Part shown: piece after piece, positions 12,201 through 25,680 of the stretch
Layout of the letters: the number at the start of each line of letters is the position of its first letter
How positions within the stretch are numbered: the stretch's first letter is position 1
Assembly (NCBI GenBank): GCA_943735955.1
Contig: OX030967.1
Span: 410,001 to 474,000, forward strand
Direction: 5' to 3'
DNA from: Piscicola geometra
Taxonomy: Eukaryota; Annelida; Clitellata; Hirudinida; Piscicolidae
DNA: 64,000 nt
Translations under genes and position numbers: made by a program
Notes under the pieces: model-generated
What the model was told of the DNA's origin: nothing
Seen by the model: only the letters and a program-made list of their open reading frames with translations
Database searches by the model: none

Positions 12201-15200
12201 CACAATAGACCACCATAGACCACAATGTACCACAATATACCACAATTATACCACAATTATACCACAATGTAACAAAATTATACCACAATTATACCACAAT
12301 TAAACCACAATTATACCACAATTATACCACAATTATACCACAATTATACCACAATTATACCACAATTACAACACAATGTACTACAATATACCACAAAAGA
12401 CCACAATACACCAAAATTATACTACAATATTCCACATAATACCACAATTGTACCACATTATACCACAAAAGACCACAATATACCAAAATTATACCACAAT
12501 ATTCACCAAAATACCACAATTATACCACAATATATCAAAATTATACCACAATATACCAAAATTATACCACAATATACCAAAGTTATACCACAATATACCA
12601 AAATTATACCACAAGATACCAAAATTATACCACATTATACTAAAATTATACCACAATATTCTACATAATACCACAATTATACCACAATATAGCAAAATTA
12701 TACCACAATATACCAAAATTATACCACAATATACCAAAATTATACCACAATACACCAAAATTATACCACAATATACCAAAATTATACTACAATATACCAA
12801 AATTAGCCCACAATATACCAAAATTAAACCACAATATACTAAAATTATACCACAATATACCAAAATTATACCACAATTACAAAACAATTATACCATAATA
12901 TACCACAATATATCACAATTATACCACAATATACCACAATATACCACAATAGACCACCATAGACCACAATGTACCACAATATACCACAATTATACCACAA
13001 TTATACCACAATGTAACAAAATTATACCACAAAAGACCACAATATACCAAAATTACAACACAATATACCAAAATTATACTACAATATACCAAAACTATAC
13101 CACAATATACTTAAATTATACCACAATATACCAAAATTATACCACAATACACCAAAATTATACCACAATATACCAAAATTATACCACAATATACCAAAAT
13201 TATACCACAATATACCAAAATTATACCACAATATACCAAAATTATACCACAATATACCAAAATTATACCAAAATATACCAAAATTATACCACAATTAAAC
13301 CACAATATATCAAAATTATACCACAATATACTAAAATTATACTACAAGATACCAAAATTATACCACAATATACCAAAATTATACCACAATATACCAAAAT
13401 TATACCACAATATACCAAAATTATACCACAATATACCAAAATTATACCAAAATATACCAAAATTATACCACAATTAAACCACAATATATCAAAATTATAC
13501 CACAATATACTAAAATTATACTACAAGATACCAAAATTATACCACAATATACCAAAATTATACCACAAAATACAAAATTATACTACAATATTTCACATAA
13601 TACCACAATTATACCACAATATATCAAAATTATACCACAATATACCAAAACTATAGCACAATTACAACACAATGTACCACTTTATACCACAAAAGACCAC
13701 AATATACCAAAATTACACCACAATATACCAAAATTATACTACAATATACCAAAACTATACCACAATATACTTAAATTATACCACAATATACCAAAATTAT
13801 ACCACAATACACCAAAATTATACCACACTATTCGACATAATACCACAATTATACCACAATATATCAAAATTATACCACAAGATACCAAAATTATACCACA
13901 AGATACCAAAATTATACCACAATATACCAAAATTATACCACAATATACCAAAATTATACCACAATATACCAAAATTATACCACAATATACCAAAATTATA
14001 CCACAATTATACCACAATATATCAAAATTATACCACAATATACTAAAATTATACCACAAGATACCAAAATTATACCACAATATACCAAAATTATACCACA
14101 AAATACAAAATTATACTACAATATTCCACATAAAACCACAATTATACCACAATATATCAAAATTATACCACAATATACCAAAATTATACCACAATATACC
14201 AAAATTATACCACAATATACCAAAATTATACCACAATATTCCAAATAATACCACAATTATACCACAATATATCAAAATTATACCACAATATACCAAAATT
14301 ATACCACAATATACCAAAATTATACCACAATACACCAAAATTATACCACAATATACCAAAATTATACTACAATATACCAAAATTACACCACAATATACCA
14401 AAATTAAACCACAATATACCAAAATTATACCACAATATACCAAAATTATACCACAATTACAAAACAATTATACCATAATATACCACAATATATCACAATT
14501 ATACCACAATATACCACAATATACCACAATAGACCACCATAGACCACAATGTACCACAATATACCACAATTATACCACAATTATACCACAATATAACAAA
14601 ATTATACCACAATTATACCACAATTAAACCACAATTATACCACAATTATACCACAATTATACCACAATTACAACACAATGTACTACAATATACCACAAAA
14701 GACCACAATACACCAAAATTATACTACAATATTCCACATAATACCACAATTATACCACAATTACAACACAATGTACCACATTATACCACAAAAGACCACA
14801 ATATACCAAAATTATACCACAATATTCACCAAAATACCACAATTATACCACAATATATCAAAATTATACCACAATATACCAAAATTATACCACAATATAC
14901 CAAAGTTATACCACAATATACCAAAATTATACCACAAGATACCAAAATTATACCACATTATACTAAAATTATACCACAATATTCTACATAATACCACAAT
15001 TATACCACAATATATCAAAATTATACCACAATATACCAAAATTATACCACAATATACCAAAATTATACCACAATATACCAAAATTATACCACAATATACT
15101 AAAATTATACCACAATATACCAAAATTACACCACAATATACCAAAATTATACTACAATATACCAAAACTATACCACAATATACTTAAATTATACCACAAT

Positions 15201-18200
15201 ATACCAAAATTATACCACAATACACCAAAATTATACCACAATATTCGACATAATACCACAATTATACCACAATATATCAAAATTATACCACAAGATACCA
15301 AAATTATACCACAATATACCAAAATTATACCACAATATACCAAAATTATACCACAATATACCAAAATTATACCACAATATACCAAAATTATACCACAATA
15401 TACCAAAATTATACCACAATTATACCACAATATATCAAAATTATACCACAATATACCAAAATTATACCACAAGATACCAAAATTATACCACAATATACCA
15501 AAATTATACCACAAAATACAAAATTATACTACAATATTCCACATAATACCACAATTATACCACAATATATCAAAATTATACCACAATATACCAAAATTAT
15601 ACCACAATATACCAAAATTATACCACAATATACCAAAATTATACCACAATATTCCACATAATACCACAATATATCAAAACTATACCACAATATACCAAAA
15701 TTATACCACAATATACCAAAATTATACCACAATACACCAAAATTATACCACAATATACCAAAATTATACCACAATATACCAAAATTATACCACAATATTC
15801 CACATTATACCACAATTATACCACAATATATCAAAACTATACCACAATTACAACACAATTATACCACAATATACCAAAATTATACCACAATACACCAAAA
15901 TTATACCACAATATACCAAAATTATACTACAATATACCAAAATTACACCACAATATACCAAAATTAAACCACAATATACCAAAATTATACCACAATATAC
16001 CAAAATTATACCACAATTACAACACAATTATACTATAATATACAACAATATATCACAATTATACCACAATATACCACAATATACCACAATAGACCACCAT
16101 AGAGCACAATGTACCACAATATACCACAATTACACCACAATGTAACAAAATTATACCACAATTATACCACAATTATACCACAATTATACCACAATTATAC
16201 CACAATTATACCACAATTATACCACAATTACAACACAATGTACCACAATATACCACAAAAGACCACAATATACCAAAATTATAATACAATATTCCACATA
16301 ATACCACAATTATACCACAATTACAACACAATGTACCACAATATACCACAAAAGACCACAATATACCAAAATTATACCACAATATTCCACAAAATACCAC
16401 AATTATACCACAATATATCAAAATTATACCACAATATACCAAAATTATACCACAATATACCAAAGTTATACCACAATATACCAAAATTATACCACAAGAT
16501 ACCAAAATTATTCCACAATATACTAAGATTATACCACAATATTCTACATAATACCACAATTATACCACAATATATCAAAATTATACCACAATGTACCAAA
16601 ATTATACCACAATATACCAAAATTATACCACAATATACCAAAATTATACCACAAGATACCAAAATTATACCACAATATACCAAAATTATACCACAAAATA
16701 CCAAAATTATACTACAATATTCCACATAAAACCACAATTATACCACAATATATCAAAATTATACCACAATATACCAAAATTATACCACAATATACCAAAA
16801 TTATACCACAATATACCAAAATTATACCACAATATTCCACATAATACCACAATTATACCACAATATATCAAAATTATACCACAATATACCAAAATTATAC
16901 CACAATATACCAAAATTATACCACAATACACCTAAATTATACCACAATATACCAAAATTATACTACAATATACCAAAATTACACCACAATATACCAAAAT
17001 TAAACCACAATATACCTAAATTATACTACAAAATACCTAAATTATACCACAGACCACCATAGACCACAATGTACCACAATATACCACAATTATACCACAA
17101 TGTAACAAAATTATACCACAATTATACCACAATTATACCACAATTATACCACAATTATACCACAATTATACCACAATTATACCACAATTATACCACAATT
17201 ATACCACAATTACAACACAATGTACCACAATATACCACAAAAGACCACAATATACCAAAATTATACCACAATATTCCACATAATACCACAATTATACCAC
17301 AATTACAACACAATGTACCACAATATACCACAAAAGACCACAATATACCAAAATTATACCACAATATTCCACATAATACCACAATTATACCACAATATAC
17401 CAAAATTATACCACAATATACGAAAGTTATACCACAATATACCAAAATTATACCACAAGATACCAAAATTATACCACAATATACCAAAATTATACCACAA
17501 AATACCAAAATTATACTACAATATTCCACATAATACCACAATTATACCACAATATATCAAAATTATACCACAATATACCAAAATTATACCACAATATACC
17601 AAAATTATACCACAATATACCAAAATTATACCACAATATTCCACATAATACCACAATTATACCACAATATATCAAAATTATACCACAATATACCAAAATT
17701 ATACCACAATATACCAAAATTATACCACAATACACCAAAATTATACCACAATATACCAAAATTATACTACAATATACCAAAATTACACCACAATATACCA
17801 AAATTAAACCACAATATACCTAAATTATACTACAAAATACCTAAATTATACCACAATATACCAAAATTATACCACAATTACAACACAATTATACCATAAT
17901 ATACCACAATATATCACAATTATACCACAAGATACCACAATATACCACAATAGACCACCATAGACCACAATGTACCACAATATACCACAATTATACCACA
18001 ATGTAACAAAATTATACCACAATTATACCACAATTATACCACAATTATACCACAACTATACCACAATTATACCACAATTACAACACAATGTACCACAATA
18101 TACCACAAAAGACCACAATATACCAAAATTATACCACAATATTCCACATAATACCACAATTATACCACAATTACAACACAATGTACCACAATATACCACA

Positions 18201-19679
18201 AAAGACCACAATATACCAAAATTATACCACAATATTCCACATAATACCACAATTATACCACAATATATCAAAATTATACCACAATATACCAAAATTATAC
18301 CACAATATACCAAAGTTATACCACAATATACCAAAATTATACTACAAGATACCAAAATTATACCACAATATACTAAAATTATACCACAATATTCCACATA
18401 ATACCACAATAATACCACAATATATCAAAATTATACCACAATATACCAAAGTTATACCACAATATACCAAAATTATACCACAAGATACCAAAATTATACC
18501 ACAATATACCAAAATTATACCACAAAATACCAAAATTATACTACAATATTCCACATAATACCACAATTATACCACAATATATCAAAATTATACCACAATA
18601 TACCAAAATTATACCACAATATACCAAAATTATACCACAATATACCAAAATTATACCACAATATTCCACATAATACCACAATTATACCACAATATATCAA
18701 AATTATACCACAACATACCAAAATTATACCACAATACACCAAAATTATACCACAATATACCAAAATTATACTACAATATACCAAAATTACACCACAATAT
18801 ACCAAAATTATACCACAATTACAACACAATTATACCATAATATACCATAATATATCACAATTATACCACAAGATACCACAATATACCACAATAGACCACC
18901 ATAGACCACAATGTACCACAATATACCACAATTATACCACAATGTAACAAAATTATACCACAATTATACCACAATTATACCACAATTATACCACAATTAT
19001 ACCACAATTACAACACAATGTACCACAATATACCACAAAAGACCACAATATACCAAAATTATACCACAATATTCCACATAATACCACAATTATACCACAA
19101 TTACAACACAATGTACCACAATATACCACAAAAGACCACAATATACCAAAATTATACCACAATATTCCACATAATACCATAATTATACCACAATATATCA
19201 AAATTATACCACAATATACCAAAATTATACCACAATATACCAAAGTTATACCACAATATACCAAAATTATACCACAATTACAACACAATTATACCATAAT
19301 ATACCACAATATATCACAATTATACCACAAGATACCACAATATACCACAATAGACCACCATAGACCACAATGTACCACAATATACCACACTTATACCACA
19401 ATGTAACAAAATTATACCACAATTATACCACAATTATACCACAATTATACCACAATTATACCACAATTATACCACAATTATACCACAATTACAACACAAT
19501 GTACCACAATATACCACAAAAGACCACAATATACCAAAATTATACCACAATATTCCACATAATACCACAATTATACCACAATTACAACACAATGTACCAC
19601 AATTATACCACAATATATCAAAATTATACCACAATATACCAAAATTATACCACAATATACCAAAGTTATACCACAATAT
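9208..19679. repeat. 10.5-kb AT-rich satellite with higher-order structure
   Basis: Built almost entirely of two alternating half-units, ATACCACAAT (10 bp) and ATACCAAAATT (11 bp), giving a 21-bp basic period, all in the same orientation. Variant blocks recur in a fixed order (ATTCCACATAATACC; AGACCACCATAGACC; CACAATGTAACAAAATT; TACAACACAATG), so there is a higher-order repeat. The block AGACCACCATAGACC occurs near 10521, 12207, 12951, 14531, 16091, 17051, 17952, 18893 and 19352. Because 21 is a multiple of three and the units lack stops in several frames, long YHNIPKL- and WYNFGIL-type frames appear on both strands; these are artefacts. The array runs into an assembly gap, so its true length is unknown. 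Confidence 0.97.
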
Positions 19680-19879
19680 NNNNNNNNNNNNNNNNNNNNN
19701 NNNNNNNNNNNNNNNNNNNNNNNNNNNNNNNNNNNNNNNNNNNNNNNNNNNNNNNNNNNNNNNNNNNNNNNNNNNNNNNNNNNNNNNNNNNNNNNNNNNN
19801 NNNNNNNNNNNNNNNNNNNNNNNNNNNNNNNNNNNNNNNNNNNNNNNNNNNNNNNNNNNNNNNNNNNNNNNNNNNNNNN
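19680..19879. other. Assembly gap (200 N)
   Basis: Exactly 200 undetermined bases, a round number typical of a placeholder. The satellite ends on the left side and unrelated AT-rich sequence begins on the right. Confidence 1.
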
Positions 19880-19949
19880 TTTACTGATTCATTTTATGAT
19901 CAATTAATTTTTTTAAATATAAAAAAATAGTGTATAAAGTTGTAAATTA

Positions 19950-20170
19950 ATATATTTTCAAAACTAAAAAGAAAATAAAAACTTTAATTATTTTCAAAAC
20001 TGAAACGAAATCAAAAACTTTAATTATTTTCAAAACGAAAATAAAAACTATAATTAATTCCAAAACGAAACTGAAATAAAAACTATAATTAACTCCAAAA
20101 CGAAACTGAAATAAAAACTATAATTAATTCCAAAACGAAACTGAGATAAAAACTATAGTTATTTTATGAA
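19950..20170. repeat. AT-rich tandem repeat, about 36-41 bp
   Basis: Five or six copies of units containing AAAACTATAATTAATTCCAA and then AACGAAACTGAAAT. No coding content. Confidence 0.75.
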
Positions 20171-20354
20171 ACGAAAATAACACTAGTGATAATGCGTTTG
20201 AGATTGTGAATTTGACATTATTTGGGAGTTGTATGAATGCTCCAGGCTCAATTTGGTTATATCTCTTACATCTCTCCAAAATATTTTTCTATATTTTAAT
20301 TTACAATTCAATGGAAAAATATTCATAAATTCAAATATTTCCACCACACACTAC

Positions 20355-20690
20355 TGTAACACTTAGAGACCGACCGAAACAGATATTTTTATTTCGGCCG
20401 AAACCGAAATTAGGCCGAAATTAAAATCCCATTTTCGGCCGAAACCGAAATTAAGCCAAAATTGAATATCAATTTTCGACCGAAACCGAAAGTAAACTGA
20501 AATTGTAATCAGATTTTCGGTCGAAACCGAAATTTTTTCCAAATTTTATTTAAAATGAAAAAATAGTATTTAACGATGACAATGCCAGTTTAATAAGTAA
20601 ATCCAAACAAGCGTATATTTTAAGCCAAAAAAATAAAAGTTTTTCAACAATAAAAATTTGTTGTTGTTGACAGGCTTTGCTTTGGTCAGA
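20355..20690 (-). mobile_element. Terminal part of a hAT-like element
   Basis: The stretch 20380-20540 has four copies of a TTTTCGGCCGAAACCGAAAT-type palindromic unit, the kind of subterminal repeat array found in hAT elements. 20565-20680 is nearly identical to 3955-4050, beside the hAT remnant at 3890-4880. No transposase is recognisable in this copy. Confidence 0.5.
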
Positions 20691-20831
20691 CTGACATTTT
20701 GTAAAAAAACTTCCAAATAGGATTCAACGACATTCTCACAATTTATTTTTGAATTAATTATTCGAAGCCAAATCTTCTCGTTCTTTCGACTTAAATATAA
20801 TTTTTTTTCAAAGAATGGATATCTATAATTC

Positions 20832-20955
20832 CACATGCTTGTATATATATATGTTATTCAAACAATTAGTCTTATGTCACCACTAAATCAATTAACCACG
20901 ATATCTAAAAGGTATCTAATAGAGATGAGAATCGAACCCAAACTTAATAATTCGA
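20832..20955. repeat. Left copy of an about 100-bp direct repeat flanking a LINE fragment
   Basis: Matches 21800-21900: both contain TGTTATTC, AATTAGTCT, CAACCACGATA or TTAACCACGATA, then TATCTAATA and GAATCGAACCC. The two copies lie either side of the LINE fragment 21030-21760. Confidence 0.7.
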
Positions 20956-21029
20956 GTTCGATTGAGAATATACAAATACTTACTTTTGACAATAAGAAAT
21001 AGAATTTGCTTAAAAAAAGTTATTTTAAA

Positions 21030-21760
21030 TATAATCATTGAGCGTATCAATCAATCAATCAATCAAATAGATTTCTATAGCGTTCTTTCTTCAAATTCAA
21101 GAGCGCTCGTAAATAAATTTGTTAAACAGATATGTCTTCAGATCCTTACGAAAAGTAAATAATGATTTAGAAGTAGTTAAATAAGGAGGTAATGAGTTCC
21201 AAATATATGGACCTGCATAATGGTAAGAACGTTTAGCAAAAGAGTTATTAATGGAAGGTATGAAATAATGATTTTGAGTGGATGATCTTAAATTACTTCT
21301 ATGAGGGTGAGTTATTAATGATTTGAGGTATATTGGGGATACTGGGGAGTTTTTTAATTTAAACATAAAAACACAGATTTTAAATATAATCCTAAATTTG
21401 ATGGGGAGCCAATGTAATAAGATGAGAGAGGGTGTAATGTGGTGATAAATAGGAGTACGGCTAACGACTCTAGCAGCATAATTAAATAATTTATTTAATG
21501 GTTTTAAAGTAGTTTCAGGTAAATTATAATAGAGTGAGTTACAATAGTCAATTCGAGATAAAACAAGTGCAGAGACTAACATATTTAAAGAAGGGTCATC
21601 TAAGTAAGGTTATAATTGTCTGATACGTCTGAGATGAAAATAGCAAGATTTAGTGACTGATAGAATTTGGTTTGATAAGGTTAATTTTGAGTCGAAAATA
21701 AATCCTAAGCTACGAATATGATTAAATGGAACAATAGTATGAGTGGAGAAATTACGTATG
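21030..21760 (-). mobile_element. LINE copy D, 3' fragment
   Basis: The minus strand reads the post-catalytic end of a LINE ORF2: IRSLGFIFDSKLTLSNQ, KSCYFHLRRIRQL, stop, PYLDDPSLNMLVSALVLSRI, DYCNSLYYNLP, LLHWLPIKFRI, and finally WNSLPPYLTTSKSLFTFRKD. It ends in a (TCAAT)-type tail (CAATCAATCAATCAA) near 21045. The RT core is absent. It belongs to the same family as copy C (31.7-34.0 kb), sharing the 3' GCGCT...ATTGATTG end. Confidence 0.88.
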
Positions 21761-21799
21761 CCAATTTACTTAAATTTCAAATACATGATTGTTATTCCA

Positions 21800-21905
21800 A
21801 ATGCTTGTATATGTTATTCGAATAATTAGTCTGATGACACCCATAAATCAATCAACCACGATAACTAATAGATATCTAATAAAGAATCGAACCCTAACCC
21901 TAACC
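21800..21905. repeat. Right copy of the about 100-bp direct repeat
   Basis: Second copy of 20832-20955; its end merges into telomere-like repeats. Confidence 0.7.
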
Positions 21906-21909
21906 CTAA
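21892..21909. repeat. Short interstitial telomere-like (CCCTAA)3
   Basis: Three perfect CCCTAA units followed by a degenerate CCTTAA. This is the animal TTAGGG telomere repeat in reverse orientation, embedded in internal sequence. Confidence 0.8.
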
Positions 21910-21919
21910 CCTTAACATA

Positions 21920-22060
21920 TTGTTTTTGTTTTTAAATAAATATGGTTTTTATTTTTAAATAAATATGGTTTTTATTTATAAATAAATATGAATTTTTTAA
22001 AAATAAATATGCTTTTTATTTATAAATAAATATGAATTATTTTTCATTTAATTTCATCTC
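21920..22060. repeat. AT-rich tandem repeat (AAATAAATATG-TTTTTATT)
   Basis: About five imperfect copies of a 28-32 bp unit containing AAATAAATATGGTTTTTATT. Confidence 0.8.
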
Positions 22061-22254
22061 AACAATATCTCAATTTTTAGCATTTATAATGCATGTAAAA
22101 TTGAAAGGTTTTTTATGTAAAATAATAATAAAGAATAAAAAATTTATTATTTCTTGAAATTATTTCAGCAAATCGTTTTGAAAGAGTTAAAAAAATTAAT
22201 GTTTTTTATTATTCTTATTGTTTATAATTATTCGTGCATAACAACATTCCTACT

Positions 22255-22405
22255 ACAGCATAATCATCACCACATCATCTTCGTAACCACAAAACAATAT
22301 CATCATTTTTCTTAATCTTCTTGCCACTGGTGTTGAGGCTGCGACAGGAGATGAAGGAGAAGTCCTTGCCAACACTGGAACTGTTGTTGTTGCAGCCTCA
22401 TGAGA
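22255..22405 (+). repeat. Dispersed repeat, copy 2 of 3
   Basis: GCCACTGGTGTTGAGGCTGC and then GAAGTCCTTGCCAACACTGG match 42668-42770 inverted (GCCACTGGTGCCGAGGCTGC on that copy's minus strand) and, less well, 3712-3800. One frame reads ATGVEAATGDEGEVLANTGT; it is not recognisable as a known family. Confidence 0.6.
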
Positions 22406-22410
22406 GTAAT

Positions 22411-23136
22411 TGATAGAGAAGGTTTCCTAGGAACAAGATTGAAAATTGTTGGAACAATTTTTAAGTATTATTATAGATATTTGCAAAAAATTTACATGAC
22501 TATTTTATGCAAAAATTTAATTTTTAGTCTAATTATAACACTTTTTTTAAATTTCCTATGTTGATTTTTGACATTTCAATAACTTATCCCATTATTTCAA
22601 ATTTCCCATGTTCATAAATTATAATGACTTCTAACTAATTCAATTATAGTATTATACTATAATAGAGGTATGTTTAAATGATTGTTTAAATATTATTTTG
22701 TAGTTCTATGTAGTTAGACTAAATTTTATTTAAAATATTTATTAGATTATTGTTTTATAATGTAGTAATGTATCATTGGATGATTTATCCAGAAGTTATC
22801 TAATTTAATTGTTAATAAATTTATCTTTCTGAAAAATACAATAAAGAAAATATTGATTTTATGAAGAATGATTTTAAAATAGAAAGATAAGGTTTTACAG
22901 TATATTTTACTAAATCAAAAAGATATTAAATTATAATGAAATATGGGTGAGTATTTGAGGGTTTAAGGGATGAAGCGTGGATGATGCAGCTGCATTGATC
23001 GTTATTGTGGAGTGTGGATGGAGGTTAATTGGGACAAGAAAATGTGGTGCAAGGAGAGTGTTTTGATTGGGTGCAAAAAATATGATCGAGAGTTGTTAGT
23101 TACAGAAAATGAGGTTCATTGGGTGCATGGGGTTGA
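22411..23136. other. AT-rich stretch without a recognisable gene
   Basis: Low-GC sequence with no long open frame, no splice-bounded island and no obvious repeat ends. Confidence 0.6.
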
Positions 23137-24720
23137 TTAAGTGCCATAGAAACAGTTGAAGATTGATTAAGTGGCATGGAAAAGGCTGAAGATTGATTAA
23201 GTGGCATGGAAAAGGCTGAAGATTGATTAAGTGGCATGGAAAAGGCTGAAGATTGATTAAGTGGCATGGAAAAGGTTGAAGATTGATTAAGTGGCATGGA
23301 AAAGGCTGAAGATTGATTAAGTGGCATGAAAAAGGTTGAAGATTGATTAAGTGGCATGGAAAAGGCTGAAGATTGATTAAGTGGCATGGAAAAGGCTGAA
23401 GATTGATTAAGTGGCATGGAAAAGGCTGAAGATTGATTAAGTGGCATGGAAAAGGCTGAAGATTGATTAAGTGGCATGGAAAAGGCTGAAGATTGATTAA
23501 GTGGCATGGAAAAGGCTGAAGATTGATTAAGTGGCATGGAAAAGGCTGAAGATTGATTAAGTGGCATGGAAAAGGCTGAAGATTGATTAAGTGGCATGGA
23601 AAAGGTTGAAGATTGATTAAGTGGCATGGAAAGGCTGAAACTTGATTAAGTGGCATGGAAAAGGCTGAAGATTAAGTAAGTGGCATGGAAAAGGCTGAAG
23701 ATTGATTAAGTGGCATGGAAAAGGCTGAAGATTAATTAAGTGGCATGGAAAAGGTTGAAGATTGATTAAGTGGCATGGAAAAGGCTGAAGATTGATTAAG
23801 TGGCATGGAAAAGGCTGAAGATTGATTAAGTGGCATGGAAAAAGCTGAAACTTGATTAAGTGGCATGGAAAAGGCTGAAGATTGATTTAGTGGCATGGAA
23901 AAGGTTGAAGATTGATTAAGTGGCATGGAAAAGGCTGAAGATTGATTAAGTGGCATGGAAAAGGCTGAAGATTGATTAAGTGGCATGGAAAAGGTTGAAT
24001 ATTGATTAAGTGGCATGGAAAAGGTTGAAGATTGATTAAGTGGCATGGAAAAGGCTGAAGATTGATTAAGTGGCATGGAAAAGGCTGAAGATTGATTAAG
24101 TGGCATGGAAAAGGTTGAAGATTGATTAAGTGGCATGGAAAAGGCTGAAGATTGATTAAGTGGCATGGAAAAGGCTGAAGATTGATTAAGTGGCATGGAA
24201 AAGGTTGAAGATTGATTAAGTGGCATGGAAAAGGCTGAAGATTGATTAAGTGGCATGGAAAAGGCTGAAGATTGATTAAGTAGCATGGAAAAGGCTGAAG
24301 ATTGATTAAGTGGCATGGAAAAGGTTGAAGATTGATTAAGTGGCATGGAAAAGACTGAAGATTGATTAAGTGGCATGGAAAAGGCTGAAGATTGATTAAG
24401 TAGCATGGAAAAGGCTGAAGATTTATTAAGTGGCATGGAAAAGGCTGAAGATTGATTAAGTGGCATGGAAAAGGCTGAAGATTGATTAAGTGGCATGGAA
24501 AAGGCTGAAGATTGATTAAGTGGCATGGAAAAGACTGAAGATTGATTAAGTGGCATGGAAAAGGTTGAAGATTGATTAAGTTGCATGGAAAAGACTGAAA
24601 ATTGATTAAGTGGCATGGAAAAGACTGAAGATTGATTAAGTGGCATGGAAAAGGTTGAAGATTGATTAAGTGGCATGGAAAAGGCTGAAGATTGATTAAA
24701 TGGCATGGAAAAGGCTGAAG
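23137..24720 (-). repeat. 30-bp minisatellite, about 53 copies, open on the minus strand
   Basis: Tandem GATTGATTAAGTGGCATGGA + AAAGGCTGAA units with very few substitutions. Each unit is ten codons, so the minus strand carries an uninterrupted MPLNQSSAFS repeat (349 codons in 24781-23732) and, after a one-base slip near 23628-23645, a second frame (CHLINLQPFP). A coding role is unproven: two frames are open equally and no flanking exon was found. It could still encode a low-complexity repeat protein. Confidence 0.92.
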
Positions 24721-24815
24721 ACATCTGGCGGTTCCAGCATAGCTGACAAGCGCAGATGACAGGGCTTCTCTGGGCGTTCATATCGAGGGCATTGTGTCTG
24801 GCATGACGCCTTTGC

Positions 24816-25008
24816 TTAGTTTGCGACCCTGGCCATGGTGTCCAGAGGCTTTGCTTCTACTCCGCATCGGCAAGTGGTTGGTGCCACAAGACGCAAGGCT
24901 GCAGCCACTCGGGAGGCGTCATCATCAAGGAGGTTGTTCAGTGTGGCAAGCGAGAGTGCTTGCATCAAAGCTCCCGATGCTTTAGTAGACGCTGTACTTG
25001 TCATCTTC
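24816..25008 (-). CDS. Candidate coding segment, unrecognised
   Basis: After TACTTACAG the minus strand reads KMTSTASTKASGALMQALSL, ATLNNLLDDDASRVAAALRL, VAPTTCRCGVEAKPLDTMAR, VAN and stop. The higher GC and alanine/leucine-rich helical character are protein-like. The acceptor coincides with the broken edge of a hAT fragment, which weakens it. I do not recognise the product. The plus strand is also open here (SSSRRLFSVASESACIK). Confidence 0.25.
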
Positions 25009-25070
25009 TGTAAGTACAGTTCCATGTAATCGTCTATTCAGCTTGTCAGGACAAATAGTTAGAACAAGAA
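25005..25070 (+). mobile_element. hAT transposase dimerisation-domain fragment (copy f)
   Basis: The plus strand reads STVPCNRLFSLSGQI, the hAT C-terminal signature, equal to the PASTVPCERLFSLSG of the copy at 31.3 kb. Only this small piece remains. Confidence 0.7.
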
Positions 25071-25249
25071 AAAATTATTTAACAAACTTTGAATATTTGT
25101 TTTTTTTTGTTTTAGATATTGTGTACCTTTTTGTTTATTAGTTGTTTTAATGAATATTTGAAAATACTTAATTTATTCCATTTTTAAAAATGAAAAATTA
25201 ATAATATAAATGATTTTTTAAAAATTAATTAAAATCTCAAAAACATGAG

Positions 25250-25680
25250 GTCCAAGAAGAAGGCAAATGTTTCAAATAAAATATCCTACTACAAACTCTG
25301 TAAACCGCTTCACCCCTTTTTCTGGCACCGATCTTTCTCAAAGAAGGTCTGCCACACCATTAGCCATCTCCATATTGCTTGGAAGTGGGACACGAAGAAA
25401 CAAGTGACTTGGGGTTGCACTTCTGGACCATCTTCATCAGCTCGCCTGCCTGCAACAGCTTCACTGTGTCATCGCCTCCACCTTCAGAGAAAATATGCAT
25501 TATGTAGCATGGTGGAAGTGGTATGATGAAGGGTTTAAAGTGAAGCAAAGACAACTGGTCGCGGCTTGAACGCCTCCAGAATGAGTGGTCATCATACAAA
25601 CTCAACTACATAGCAATGCTCTCAAGGCTCATTCTTGCAAAGATCATTAATTCATATTTGCTCAGTGTTCCACTATTGGA
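25250..25680 (-). pseudogene. Degenerate coding-like segment, unrecognised
   Basis: The minus strand from about 25670 reads LSKYELMIFARMSLESIAM, TAG stop, LSLYDDHSFWRRSSRDQLSL, LHFKPFIIPLPPCYIMHIFS, EGGGDDTVKLLQAGELMKMV, QKCNPKSLVSS. A frame change then gives FQAIWRWLMVWQTFFEKDRC. The coding-like composition on both sides of the stop and the frame shift suggests a decayed gene or transposon ORF. The upstream edge coincides with the inverted repeat of the MITE at 25663. Function unknown. Confidence 0.3.

Noticed and set aside
9254..19676. Many long open frames on both strands with YHNIPKL or WYNFGIL repeats
   Set aside because: They follow from the 21-bp satellite unit (seven codons, few stops) and occur in several frames and on both strands.
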